In this document: positions 32,279 to 43,840 of the stretch, one piece after another
How positions within the stretch are numbered: the first letter of the stretch is position 1
Layout of the letters: each line of letters begins with the position of its first letter
Origin: Puccinellia tenuiflora
Lineage: Eukaryota > Streptophyta > Magnoliopsida > Poales > Poaceae
Assembly (NCBI GenBank): GCA_012064385.1
Contig: QRDG01000622.1
Location: 248,001-312,000 of the forward strand
DNA length: 64,000 nt
Direction of reading: 5' to 3'
Notes under the pieces: generated by a model
The model's input: only the letters and a program-made list of their open reading frames with translations
What the model was told of the DNA's origin: nothing
Database searches by the model: none
Translations under genes and position numbers: made by a program

Positions 32279-33100
32279 GTTGGAATAAGTGCGAGGTGGA
32301 GCGGCCCCGGAGCTCCGTGTGCGCGCGAGCTGGAGCCCCCGGAGCTCCGTGTGCGCGCGAATGAGCGCGAGGTGGCCGGTGGCGGCGACGGTGGACGACG
32401 GGGAGGAGGAGGGGCGCCCGTCGGACGCGCCAGGAGACGGGCTACCCGCAGGTGGCGGCGCCGCCGCTACCCGGAGAGCAGCGCGCATGGGGGCGTCGCT
32501 TCCGGTGACGGCGCAGCGTTCCGGCAGCCGATCTGCGGCGAGGAGGTGGAGGGCGCGACGACGGAGCTCCCCGCGTGCTCGGATTCGTGCGGGGAGGAGC
32601 GGGGCGGCCGTGCGGCGCGTCGGCGGCGCCGGCGACTTCGCCGTCGATGCGCAAGAGAGAGGAAGGGGGAGGGGGAGTCTGTGGGTGGTTTTGCAGAAAA
32701 ATCCCTGACTTTGTCATAATTAACAATTAGGTCCTTCCCCTCGCGTTCCTGTGGACTGCGGGTTTGATTTGTCGATCAGTGAGAGGTCTTTTTGTAAAAC
32801 CGTCACGGACGCGTCCTGCGGGCCGTCGGATCGCGGTTCGACGGGCGGGATCGAGTTACTGTAGTACTGTAGCAAGCTACCGAGCGCTCTCAGGGGCTCA
32901 AAAGGTTCCGTCTTTAAATATATAGATAGATCTAAACCTGACAAGCTTTCCTTCTGGAACGGTCCAGAATACAGGGTAACCCATGTCCAAGCGTGCCCGA
33001 TTATTTGCATGCGCTGGTCGGGTAGCTCCTGAGCCCACACACACAACACAAAGTCACGATTAAGAAGGCGCCGGTTCGAGGGACGCTTATTTTTGTCATG
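32279..33100. other. GC-rich to moderate DNA, no gene assigned
   Basis: 32279-32690 is very GC-rich with a small tandem repeat (CCGGAGCTCCGTGTGCGCGC twice, 32310-32360); its frames on both strands are composition-driven. 32700-32960 reads like the edge of a DNA transposon, but I could not find its partner end. Confidence 0.4.
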
Positions 33101-34700
33101 AGCTCGATATTCTTTTTTGAAGTCTCCATTAATTGGTGAGCCACCAAACCATTGTTTGTCCATTGGCGAGACCCTTCCAAGTCTGGCCACAGTGGGAGTA
33201 ACTAAGACTAGTAATATGCATATGTTACTAGTCTCAGTTACTATCGTTATATTGCAAAGTAACATAAAGAGATTAACATAGATCATAGATGGTTTAATTT
33301 ATTATCTTATAAACTTATCTTGTCTAGGGAAACGTGATGTTACAGTAACTAGCTATGTTACTCTATTTGCTTCTCTCCTTATTAATTAGCTGCCACATCA
33401 TCTTTTTTTGCTTAGGTGGCATGGAAGTTACTAGCTAAGTTACTCCCACTGTGACTAGCCTAAAATTGGTGAACTAATAATGGTTGGTTCGGTCAGCTCA
33501 CACACCTACACAATCATAACGTGGTGAAAACCCACATATATATATGCTCATCTTCCAATGTAATGGAGCAATGGAACAACTGCATAACAAGTATCATGTT
33601 ACCACAATAAAATCAAGATAGTGGCAAGGGTCGTGAATGAGCAATGCACAAGCGTGAACACCGATAGAAATAGAAGGCATCAGTAGCTCATACTCTCGTC
33701 CGTCAACTCGCTAAAGTGATAAACATAGAAGAGCCATGGCCGCGGGGATGCAATGTAGGTCGGCTCTGCATCATTATGGACCCTGCATTGCCTTTGCTCT
33801 GCTACATACGACCAGGCGCTTCAACTCGTCGAGACACACGCAACGACTCTCACCTAAGTACATGTATGACGGTGATCGAGTGTGGAAGGATTCCGATTTG
33901 CACAAAAGACGATCATCTAATTTTGCTGATCGATGGACAAGGAAATTATGCTTGCAAGTGTGGAAGGAAGGGACACGGCGGGCGAGCTGGACGAGCAAGC
34001 ATTGGCTAGGCCTTGGTGACGGCTGGAGGTAAAGTACGAGCGCGAGGGCAGCAACGGCGACGAGTGCGGCGGCGAGATAGAGATAGACGTCGTAACAAAG
34101 AACTTTGTAGCAAATAGGCCGAAATATTGGCTCATCAGCAATGTAAAAAGCTTTTTACCGTCAAAAATGAGATACGGGAATCCTCAAGAAATCAGCGGTG
34201 GGGTAAATTATATACTGCTCACTTCTCCTAGCAGTATAAGGTACGCTAAAAAACCTCAAAAGTGATGCGTACTACTATAAATGTTGGTCCTTCCTTCAGT
34301 CTGAATATTTCTTGCATGCAGCACGCATGTGGTTTTTTCTTCACCTAAAATAATCTCGGGACGGTCTAAATTTACAGGTTGTCTGTATAAGCGACCAAGC
34401 ATAACTAACTTGGCTGCCCAATTTGCTAAAAAAACCATGGCTGCCCGATGGTCGAGTGGACCCTCGCGCGAGCAAACAAACACATCAAGTCTGAGCTAAA
34501 AAGAACACGCTAACTATAAAACATGGTAAGTATGTTATGTTTCTAGGTCTAGGACACGACATAGGTTTCTTTTGTGATGAAACTTTGTTGAGAAGTTTGA
34601 ATATCTTAACAAATTTATTAGTGTTCAGCTCTGGGTATAGTGTTGTCGGTGTGACTGAAGGCATCCCGTTGTATTTTTTAAAGAAAAAATATACAATTAT
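33100..34700 (+). repeat. Segmental unit, copy II (partial)
   Basis: Matches copies I and III from GAACTAATAATGG (33471) through AATCAAGATAGTGGCAAGG (33610) to the GGTCCTTCCT block (34290) and GTGTGACTGAAGGCATCC (34650). It lacks the first part seen at 35.19-35.66 kb and the proximal part of the third block. A MITE interrupts it at 33185-33460. Confidence 0.75.
33185..33460. mobile_element. MITE with CACAGTGGGAGTAAC inverted repeats
   Basis: Left end GGCCACAGTGGGAGTAAC, right end its near complement GTTACTCCCACTGTGACTAG, 276 bp, no ORF. The equivalent DNA at 35925 is uninterrupted. The target duplication could not be fixed, so the superfamily is open. Confidence 0.75.
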
Positions 34701-35190
34701 GTAGGTCAAAATTATTATTTTTAGATTGACTTGTGTTGGAACAAGGTTCTATCGGCGTGCAAAAAAAAAAAAACAAATGTCAACATAAGATCTACATAAT
34801 AATGCCTAAACACATATCACAATCATTTGATCTAAGTGTAAGTTCATGAGCAATATCACTACTAATTTATATAAATATATTTTAGCCAATCCATCGTGAC
34901 AACTATGAATTTTCATTCTCAATTAAGATTTCAAATTCATTAATCATGGTGTTGTTGCTCTACAAGTAGAATAAGAGAAATATAAGAAGCGATGAATACT
35001 TGTATCGAGAAATGTAGTTCTTCAACCTTTCCCTATAGCTAGCTACCTCATACACAACTTTGTAGCCATGTGGTAAATTTTTGGCTAACATTATGCATTG
35101 TAGGTTATATGTTCTCTATGTTGCATCTATTAGAGACAATATTTTTGCGTTTAACGAATTACCCTTTTCGTTCAACATGACTAGCTCCTA
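34700..35190. other. AT-rich spacer between segmental units
   Basis: No gene seen. A stretch at 35080-35150 (TTAGAGACAATATTT) resembles 2150-2225, suggesting that the duplicated unit may start further left than annotated. Confidence 0.4.
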
Positions 35191-36522
35191 CGAAAGGTTG
35201 TTTCATATCTTAATTGTTCAGAAGAACTCTATATGATGACAAAAATTGCTTGGAACATACGATCGATAGAGTCTAATAATAAGAGATATGCACACGGTTT
35301 GGAAATATAGAGTAAATGTTGACCTTATTTTAAAATCAGCCAACATTTGTATCCATTAGTTGTCGCATTGTGATGGTTTTACCCTATTTTATATTTTCCC
35401 AAACTCATAGGTCTAGCTACATGTCAGGTGGGTGTGGAAATTGACTAGGATGCGGATGAAAAATAATAAACGACAAAAAGATGTCATGATATTACCATTA
35501 ATATGTAAAATAGGTCAAATCTTTTATTTGGGGTAAAATTTGTCGAATATCAAAATTATAGGATAAAAGTGGAAATTATAGAGATAAATATATTTGATAT
35601 TTTGTTGCAATACGCGTGATTTATACTATAAATATTGCTTGGAAAATACCTTGAAGTACTAAAACAAATCTAGCACCAAGACTCATACATGTCCGAATAA
35701 AAATAATTTCCCAAGACACATACGACAAGGTTTAAGGTTTAATATTTTGATTGCCCTCATAAGGTGCTTAAGGTTTAAAATTTTGATTGCCCTCATAACT
35801 ATGCCTCTTATATTTCTAGATTGGGTGAGTACAATTTACAATTTACATGGTCTTATATGTAAGTAGCCAAACCATGGTTTGTCCAATAAATAAAAGCAGC
35901 CAAGGTACAGATCCTTTGAAAGTTGGTGAACTAATAATGGTTCGAGCCATGCATGAGCTCGCAACCAACATGACTATGCATTGGTGACAACCCACATATA
36001 TACACTCATCTTCGAGTGTGACGGACAGTAGAACAACTGAAGAACACATTTCACACCACCACAATCAAATCAAGGTAGTGGCAAAGACCGTGAATGAAAA
36101 CATTGAATAACATGAGCAATGTGCAAGCATGAACACCGATAGAGATGGAAGGCATCGGAAACTCATAGTCTAGCCCGTCATCTGTATAAGATGATGCACA
36201 TTGAAGGACCATGGCTGCGGAGATGCGTCATAGATCGGCTTAGTATCATCATGGTAACTGCATTTCCTTCTATGCGCTGCAGACCATCGGACGCTTGAAC
36301 TCGTCGAGGTGCACGCGAGAACACTCGTCTATGTAAATTCATGACGGTGATCTAGGTTGCTCGGTCGAGTTGTTCGCTAGTACGTATTGCGGACATCTAG
36401 CTAGCCAGATTGGAGGGTAATGCAGGACATTTTCCTTTCGGATTGGAGGGTAATCCCTACGGTCAAGGATTGGTGGGAGGAGGTGATTCACGGAGGTTTC
36501 CAACATGGCAAAGCTCTTGCTT

Positions 36523-36801
36523 CCTTCCCCGAATCCCAGACCTGCCCGCACATGCCAGCCAGCCAGCCCCCGATCTATCTATCTAGCGGTCGGTGAACTG
36601 TAAAGGTGCCGAAAAAGCTGCGCAGTTCCCCATCTACCCGTCCGGTCTCATCCACTTTCGCAGCGGGGGATGGACGACGACGCGGTCAAGTAAAGTCTAC
36701 CGCGCGGCCCCACCACTCCTCTCCTTCCCCGGTGGCTGGATCCAGCTCGCCTCCAGCTGCAGCCCGCGCGACCAGACACAAACCAAATCCACCCATCCGC
36801 T
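36523..36801 (+). repeat. Gene-less second copy of the distal XTH promoter
   Basis: Nearly identical to 41391-41678 (offset 4868-4877 bp with small indels), including CGGTCGGTGAACTG and the long block through CCACCCATCCGC. Similarity stops there: the TATA box and coding region that follow in the 41-kb copy are absent. The 94- to 108-aa frames here are the same noncoding DNA read through. Confidence 0.9.
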
Positions 36802-37680
36802 TGTGTGTGTCCACAAACAAATGCTGCCCACAAACCCCCTATCCGGGCTCGCCGCCATGCTTGTGTGTGTCCTATGATCGTAGCCGAGGACGGCTAGCGC
36901 TGCGAGTAGCAGCACACGCCGAAGTGGAGTAGTCTGTGCGGAGTGCGCGTCGAGTTTCCTCTCTCGTGCGGCTTCGCCACAACGAGCAGTTTAAGCTAGC
37001 AGACCCGGTTTTGAGCCGTCGTATCGATGATGTCCCTCCGCCCCTCACTCCCTCGTTCCCCTGTGAAAAATTACGACTTGTAGAGGTGCACACATGAGGA
37101 TCCATAGGACTATGGGAGGGGCACGCGACTTTTCTCTTTCCTCTGTCGTCCCGGCTGTTCCTCGATCCGCATCTTTCCTCTGGATATCTAGAAGCAGTGC
37201 CACCCCATCAGTAAGTATATGCACTGATTTATTAAGTGTTGGCATCTGCGTGTGCGGCAACCTGTAAATTCATAAGTACACAAGAGATTTATCAAGTATC
37301 AGTGTATATGCACCGATTTAGTCTGCTTTCCAGTCTCCCTTGTTCCTATAATTTTCCATGTGCAAGTGTACTCGCCGAGTACAGAGTACAGGAGCGGTGG
37401 CGGAAAAGGGGAATTATGAGAGCAAAATCAGGAGAAAGAACGAAGGTTGAAGATAGATTTGACAAGTGGGCCAACACTCTTAGTGAGAGTAATAATTTAA
37501 GTTTGTTATCTATCTTAGAAAACAGGTTTTAAGGTCTGAAATAGATCGGGATTGACAAGTTTACAGTGCCAATTTCCGGGATTTAAAGTTTAAGGTTTGA
37601 TTTAACTTTCATCTATAAGTTCAGTTCAAGGTTTGTTTTGAACCTTTTCCAAACAACCCCTCACACACGAAATTAGTTGA
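36802..37680. other. Intergenic DNA, nothing recognised
   Basis: Mixed-composition DNA with no supported ORF. ATCAAGTATCAGTGTATATG occurs near 37294, with a related TATATGCACTGAT near 37213, a weak internal duplication. Confidence 0.4.
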
Positions 37681-38344
37681 CCCTGTCTACCTTGTGTGTT
37701 TCGCACAAGCATTTGCAGGTCGCGCCGATGCAAAGTACGCGAGACGGCAACTGATCGTGTCAGTATAAAGCCGGTACTAAGTTCAACATTGTACAACATT
37801 CGGTCAAGTTGTATGGCTATTCACGGAACTCGTAAATTTAAACCATGATATGATTACTTCCTGTAGGTCGGCAATACCAGTGATGAGTTGCGTCATTCTT
37901 ATATGTGGTTCAGATTCAGATTTGTTCGTCGGCAGATGTAGTTCCGGTAGGGGCATGTATGGTGTTCCGGTGCCAGCAATCAGCCGGCGGTTTTGTAATT
38001 GAAACGGTGACCACTACGTGTCTGTGTAAGGAAAGCACGTCGAGTACTACTTGACTCAGTGGTGAACAAAGAGGCGTTAGGAGCTATATATATGATGCCA
38101 CATAGCTGTTTGAATTCTTCCATTGTAGTACAACTCTACAAGTAGAGGCCAGAGGGCATGCCTGCTATGTCAAGCACGGCAGAATAAGCTAGGAGTATTT
38201 GACTCGATCGGCATAGCTATTCCCTAGTATTATAAGAAATTTGCTTTTTATATCTGAAAACTTACTGTATTCTACCGAAATTTCAGAACGATCTGCATTT
38301 CGATGGCTATGCATCGGAATCAATCAGCAACTAGCCGGTATCTA

Positions 38345-39444
38345 GGGTGTGTTTAGTAGACTGGGTGAGACCAGAAAATCTCTTCCCACCCAACTTTCTG
38401 TTGTTTGGTAGCCTGTGTTAGCAGTCTGGGCCATGCCCACTCGAGACGAAAATGGCCTCTCAACCTGGCCGGGTTGGGAAGCAGAAATCGAGCTTCACAA
38501 GCGAGCCTGGCCGAGCTCATCCCGAAAAATCCCCACGTGTGGGCCCCACTGCGTGTAGCCCCGCAAGCACCCACCGCCCCGCTCTCTCATTCACCCCCCA
38601 CCCCTCTCTCTCCTTTCGCCCTCGGCCCGAAAAATCGCCAGTCAACCCCGCCTCCCAGCGCCGGTGCGTGGGTGTGGTGCACCGGCCGCTGAGCTCCTCG
38701 GCAAGGTCCGCATCCAGGACCACATCGGCACGCGCCTGGCTCGGGCCGCCTACCGCCGCCGGACTTGGTGCGAGGAGGAGCTCCTCCCGGCGTTGCCGCC
38801 TACCGCCGCTACGAAGGAGTACAAGCTCCGCGTCCTCGACTAGTACCGCATCGGCGCGTGGGTGTGGTGCACCGGCCGCCGAGCTCCTCGGCAAGGTCCG
38901 CATCCAGGACTGCATCGGCACGCACCGGCCGCCTACCGCAGCCGAGCTCCTCCCACCGCAGCCAAGCTCCTCCCCAGGTCGCGACCTCCGTCCCCGTGCC
39001 ACCAAGCTTCTGCCCGCACTGCCGACCTCCACAGGCCTGGCTCGAGCCGCTGCCTACTGCCGCCACGGTCGCAGGCCCAGCGTCGCAGCCTACCATCGCC
39101 AGGACACGCGCCGCCGATGAGCCACGGAGTGCCACCAGGGAGGAGCACCTCGGCCGCCGACGAGCACCTTCCCGTGTGCCAAGGCCCCGATGGGTGATTG
39201 GACTTGATTGCTTTTTTTTATTTTGTTCAAGGTCTTTTGTGTAAAATTTTGGATCTAGTTGTAATTTCAATTCATGGGAGCAGGGTCCAGTACATACAGA
39301 CCACCAAACAACATCTAATCACAACCCGGTCCAATCCATATATGCTACCAAACACAGAAATATACCTCAGTTCAACCTGGCTCAGGTGGGCATGTCTCTA
39401 TTGGGAAACACAATCTGAGTCCACACAGGCTACCAAACACACCC
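38345..39444. mobile_element. PIF/Harbinger-like non-autonomous element with GC-rich cargo
   Basis: Terminal inverted repeats GGGTGTGTTT(A/G)GTAG and a 3-bp CTA repeat at 38342-38344 and 39445-39447; 1.1 kb. Subterminal TTTGGTAGCCTGTGT near the left end recurs inverted near the right end. The inside has a ~75-bp GC-rich sequence twice (about 38662-38740 and 38856-38935: GTGGTGCACCGGCCGC, CTCGGCAAGGTCCGCATCC). Frames of up to 222 aa on both strands have no domain I recognise. The partner block near 60150 has no insertion here. Confidence 0.65.
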
Positions 39445-40272
39445 CTAGTGATCGCGCTCGATCGTGCGGCAACGATGAAGCAACGAAGCCAGCTAGCTAT
39501 AGTACTACCGACATATACGGACGTTACATTGAATCCGGTAAATTAATATACGACTTTAAATACTCACCCAAGTCCCGTGTTTGGGAGCGTTTTCCGCGTC
39601 GATGCACATTCAATCACATTCATCATCGTCCGGCCTTACCAGAACGTACGTAGGACCGGGCGTAATGTCTAGTCTAGGTATGCCGTATGGAGTAGTAGGT
39701 GGTGAGAATTACGAGTATTTGGGAGAGATTAGCACTTAGCAGTGCTTTTGTGTTTGTGAAAGACGCCAACATGGACGAGCAGACGAGGCCACTCGACTCC
39801 ACTGTAAGTGTCAGGCTCGGTACTCAGCACCACCATCCATCACTGACGCATGCACGGCCCACTCGCAGCTGCCCCCTTCCCCGGGACGTCGGTCGGCCAG
39901 GCTGGCTGGCACCCAGCGAGCGAGCGAGCTGCTGCTAGCTCCTGGACAAACGGGGACAGCTGTTTCTCCGCAAGAAGGACGTGATGATCTCATCTCTATA
40001 CTATAGGCATGGCCGTGTTTTGAATGTTGTATGGACACTGCTGCTGCAGGATTCAGGATTCAGGATTGGTTTGGATTGGATCGGAGGGCATGCGAGGAGC
40101 TAGAGCCCAGCTGGCTCCCCATCACCTGCCACCTGCCATTGATGCCGACGTGTCCTCTCGCCACTGTGGATAATTTACTCACTTACTTGGATTCAATTCA
40201 TTGGGCGCAGTCGCGCAGACGCTGTACATGGACATACCGTGCCCAGCCCGACCATGGGCGGCTACTGGTATC

Positions 40273-40804
40273 GAGAGAATTCCTTATTTGGCCCTGGCTG
40301 AAGTTTGCCTTCCTTTTTTTGCCCTGGTAAATTATTTCTTCCTTTCATGATCCACAAAGTTTGGTTGGTTCCTTATTTGGCCCTCTAGTACAATTTAAGC
40401 ACTAAAATGACCATTTTGCCCCTGTTGCAATATGTGATGAAATTGCACTAAAAAAGTTGTGATATACTAGTTGGTTATTAAAAAAACGATCCCCAATGTG
40501 GCTGCCACCAGCGCCGGTGCGCCGGTGCCAGCCACAGTGGGGGTCGTTGGCACGATCAGCAGAAGTTCAGCACTGAGGTTGCCGATCAGTTTTTTTTAAT
40601 AACCAACTAGTATATCACAGTTTTTTTAGTGCAATTTCGTCACATATTGCAGCAGGGGCAAAATGGTCATCTTAGTGCTTAAATTGTACTAGAGGGCCAA
40701 ATAAGGAACCAACCAAACTTTGTGGGTCATGAAAGGAAGAAAAAATTTGCCAGGGCCAAAAAAGGAAGGCAAACTTCAGGCAGGGCCAAATAAGGAATTC
40801 TCTC
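40273..40804. mobile_element. 532-bp foldback element
   Basis: Starts GAGAGAATTCCTTATTTGGC and ends with the complement. The inverted arms extend about 230 bp each with few mismatches around a ~75-bp GC-rich centre (near 40500-40575). No ORF. A transcript would form one long hairpin. The target duplication is unclear. Confidence 0.85.
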
Positions 40805-41390
40805 TTCTCAGATTGTGTGTATGAAATTGCACAAAAGGTAAGACTGGATTTCTTCTTCGTCGCTGTCGACCGGGTGCGCGAGCTTGGCCGACGAGACGTG
40901 CATGCACGAACCGAGAACGCGGCCATCTTTCTCGATCTCGCGATTGTATTAGGGTTATAAGTGGGATCTGTTCATGTGGAATCGATAATTGCATGCACGA
41001 CAGGCATCAACCATCAAGTGGGGTGGGAGGCAAGGCAAGAACCGATCCGTTCCAAATCCGTTTGCCTCACTGTTTAGCTCGTGGAGGGAGATGGAGTCGT
41101 CCAGACCAGGGTACCCCGTACCAAACGACAGCTTGTCCGTCGGAGCGCTGGATAATCATACTCAATCAAAATGTTCAATTAACCGATCGACTCAATCTGT
41201 CCAGCTACGACATCCGTCCTCCAGATCTATTTTTGTCACAGTAATAATTGACCACACTAGCACGCACACTACCCAAAGTTGTATAGCGCGGGATCGATCT
41301 GCACTGCAGTGCCCAAGACGGAAGGCCGGCCGCCGGCCAGCCATGCCAGCGGCCGCGTTCGTTCCTTGGGCCGGGGGGAAACCGAGCGAA

Positions 41391-41678
41391 CCTTCCCCGA
41401 ATCCCAGACCTGCCCGCACATGCCACGGCCGGATCCGATCACGCCCCCGATCTATCTATCTAGCGGTCGGTGAACTGTAAAGGTGCCGAAAAAGCTGCGC
41501 AGTTCCCCATCTACCCGTCCGGTCTCATCCACTTTCGCAGCGGGGGATGGACGACGACGCGGTCAAGTAAAGTCTACCGCGCGGCCCCACCACTCCTCTC
41601 CTTCCCCGGTGGCTGGATCCAGCTCGCCTCCAGCTGCCGCCCGCGCGACCAGACCCAAACCAAATCCACCCATCCGCT
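41391..41678 (+). promoter_or_regulatory. Distal promoter block of XTH copy 2
   Basis: Duplicated at 36523-36801. It lies 244-531 bp upstream of the ATG. The segment between it and the TATA box (41679-41767) carries the GGCACTTGCCCGTTGGAT block that is also present upstream of XTH copy 1. Confidence 0.7.
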
Positions 41679-41767
41679 CCGCTGCTCGCCGCATTTACCA
41701 CGGCACTTGCCCGTTGGATGCCACCACAGCAGCCTGTCCGTCCATCCCACACACGCTCCGTCCCCCG

Positions 41768-41775
41768 TATAAATA
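41768..41775 (+). promoter_or_regulatory. TATA box of XTH copy 2
   Basis: TATAAATA in the context CCCCCGTATAAATACCACC, 147 nt upstream of the ATG; same context as in XTH copy 1. Confidence 0.8.
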
Positions 41776-41921
41776 CCACCACCACCCCTCTACTAGCCAA
41801 TCCATCAACCAACACTCCCAATCATCCATCTCCATCTACCTCTCCTCCTCAACCCATCACTCGAGCTCAGTGAGCAGCCAGCAATCAGCTTGTAGTAGTT
41901 TCGAAGATCGTTCGTTCCGCG

Positions 41922-42910
41922 ATGAGGACGGTGGTCGCGCTCGGCATTGTGGCCGTGGCCTGCTGCAGCCTCCTGGCGGTGGCGCAGGGCGGCAACTTCA
42001 TCCGCGACACCTCGATGTCGTGGGGCGACGGCCGGGGCAAGGTGGTGGACGGCGGCCGCGGGCTGGACCTCACCCTCGACAGGACGTCCGGCTCGGGCTT
42101 CCAGTCCAGGGCCGAGTACCTGTTCGGCAAGATCGACATGCAGATCAAGCTCGTCCCGGGCAACTCCGCCGGCACCGTCACCACCTTCTACCTCTCGTCG
42201 CAGGGCTCCGCGCACGACGAGATCGACTTCGAGTTCCTGGGCAACGTCACCGGCGAGCCATACACGCTGCACACCAACGTGTTCGCGCGCGGGGAGGGCA
42301 AGCGGGAGCAGCAGTTCAGGCTCTGGTTCGACCCCACCAAGGCGTTTCACACCTACTCCATCATCTGGAACCCCCAGCACGTCATGTGAGTCTTCTTCAG
42401 TTTGCGAATCCTTTTGCTTTTCTTCTCTCTTCTCGGGAGGAGACAGAGCAGAGCAGCATTCATGGTGTTCGATGGCTGATGTTTTCCCGTGCTACATACA
42501 GATTCGCGGTGGACGGCTCTCCGATCAGGGACTTCAAGAACCACGAGGCGCGGGGCGTGTCCTTCCCCAAGACCCAGCCGATGCGGCTGTACGCGAGCCT
42601 GTGGAACGCCGACGACTGGGCCACGCAGGGCGGCCGCGTCAAGGCAGACTGGTCCCACGCCCCCTTCGTCGCCTCCTTCCGCAACTTCAACGCCGACGCC
42701 TGCGTGCTGTCCGGCGGCGCCCCGCGGTGCCCCGTCGGCACCATGGCGGCCACCGGCGCCAGCGGGAGCAGCAGCTGGTGGAACCAGGAGCTCAGCGGGT
42801 TGAGCTACCGCCGCATGCGCTGGGTGCAGAGGAAGTTCATGATCTACAACTACTGCACCGACCCCAAGCGCGTCGCACAGGGCCTCCCCGCCGAGTGCAA
42901 GCTCCGGTGA
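41922..42910 (+). CDS. XTH: Xyloglucan endotransglucosylase/hydrolase, copy 2 (complete)
   Basis: Cell-wall GH16 enzyme that cleaves xyloglucan and transfers the new end to another chain. Exons 41922-42385 and 42502-42910; the 116-nt intron has GT..AG ends and splits an Ile codon (HV-I-FAVDG). The product is 290 aa, normal for the family. Residues 1-21 form a signal peptide; the catalytic motif HDEIDFEFLGN spans 98-108, with E100 as nucleophile and E104 as acid/base by family knowledge; NVT at 108-110 is the conserved glycosylation site. The C-terminal XET_C region holds four Cys (222, 231, 273, 287) likely paired as two disulfides. The catalytic domain has no break. A TATA box lies 147 nt upstream. 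The 3' UTR probably ends near 43100-43150. Long frames in other registers over this gene are GC-driven shadows. Confidence 0.97.
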
Positions 42911-43330
42911 TGAGTGAGGTCCGCCCCGCGCCTCATCTTCATCTGAGCTGAGTTCTGGTTTCGATCGATTTGAGAGGAAGTGGGCTCGCTCATCACTGAT
43001 GGCGGATAAAAGGTGTTGTTTTGGAAGTGATGATGATGGTGTAAATGTACTAGTACCAGTAGTAGTATGCATATCGCATTCTTTCATTTCTTTTGTAATA
43101 TCACGAATCGATCGATCAATGTACTTACCAAGTTCTATATTATTACTGAGTTCGTGACCTGATGTGTTTTCTGCTCTTGTGCTTCTGTGCGCACGCTCGA
43201 ACATGGACACCATGTAAATCTCGACCGTTCCAGAGGGAAGCTTATCAGGTTTACATTATTTCAACCGAGGGAAGACTCAGGCAAGAAAGGATGTCTCAGT
43301 TTTGATTTCTCTGTATAGATAATGCTCGTC
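42911..43330 (+). other. 3' untranslated and flanking DNA of XTH copy 2
   Basis: Stop TGA at 42908-42910, then AT-richer DNA with possible polyadenylation sequences (GATAAAAGG at 43006; TTTTGTAATATC at 43091). No other gene seen. Confidence 0.5.
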
Positions 43331-43469
43331 GTTTCATCGGATGCCTTCACTCACACCGACAACACTCACACGAAAAGATAAACAGTATAATGCTTAAGAT
43401 ATTTAAAAATTTCAACAAGGTCTGAATTCTTGACATTACTGCAAAGTTTCACAAAAAATATCTTTGTCT

Positions 43470-43840
43470 TAGCTCCACTGATCATGTCATATTTAAAAAT
43501 CGATCAAAATATATGTAAAACTTAACAAAAAATCGGCATATAACAAATGGTTTATCTCACAAACATGCAAAAATATAACTTTACATAATTTGTATTTTGA
43601 GCTGCATAAAAATAACAAAATCTGATAAAATTTACATATTTGAAAATACGGAAATACAATTATGCATACTGAGATTCACACTTTTATTATTTTTGTGTAG
43701 CTCGGAATAAATTATATTTGAAGTTGATTTTTTTTTTCACGGTTGTAAAATTCACCATTGGCTACATCTAAAATTTATTCTGATTTGAATGAAACTCGTG
43801 AATTACTTTTCTGAATTTTTTAAATATCAGGATCACTAGA
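43470..43840. other. AT-rich DNA, nothing recognised
   Basis: AT-rich sequence with many short A/T runs and no ORF. The composition suggests the inside of a DNA transposon, but no termini were found. Confidence 0.4.

Larger units (their letters stand above)
35190..38110 (+). repeat. Segmental unit, copy III, least interrupted
   Basis: Blocks in order: 35190-35660, 35700-36400 and 37680-38110, with the duplicated XTH promoter (36523-36801) between the second and third. This copy gives the empty site for the Mutator/hAT-like element at 22878 and for the 79-bp retroposon at 29402. A short tandem duplication is present at 35730-35800 (AAGGTTTAA..TTTTGATTGCCCTCATAA twice). Confidence 0.75.
38120..41250 (+). 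repeat. Duplicated block E, plus-strand copy
   Basis: Matches the reverse complement of 57.27-61.6 kb. Anchors are CAACTAGCCGGTA (38329), TACGACTTTAAATACTC (39549), CACCACCATCCATCACTGAC (39829), CATCAACCATCAAGTGGGG (41005) and CATCCGTCCTCCAGATCTA (41210). Insertions at 38345-39444 and 40273-40804 are absent from the partner. Confidence 0.75.

Noticed and set aside
32096..32719. 207-aa frame in GC-rich DNA
   Set aside because: It starts in the gypsy LTR and continues into unrelated GC-rich sequence. A frame spanning an element border is unlikely to be a gene.
41483..42910. 475-aa frame running from the promoter through XTH copy 2
   Set aside because: It reads promoter DNA and exon 1 out of frame, and joins the true frame only in exon 2 by reading through the intron. 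The spliced 290-aa model fits the family and the paralogue.
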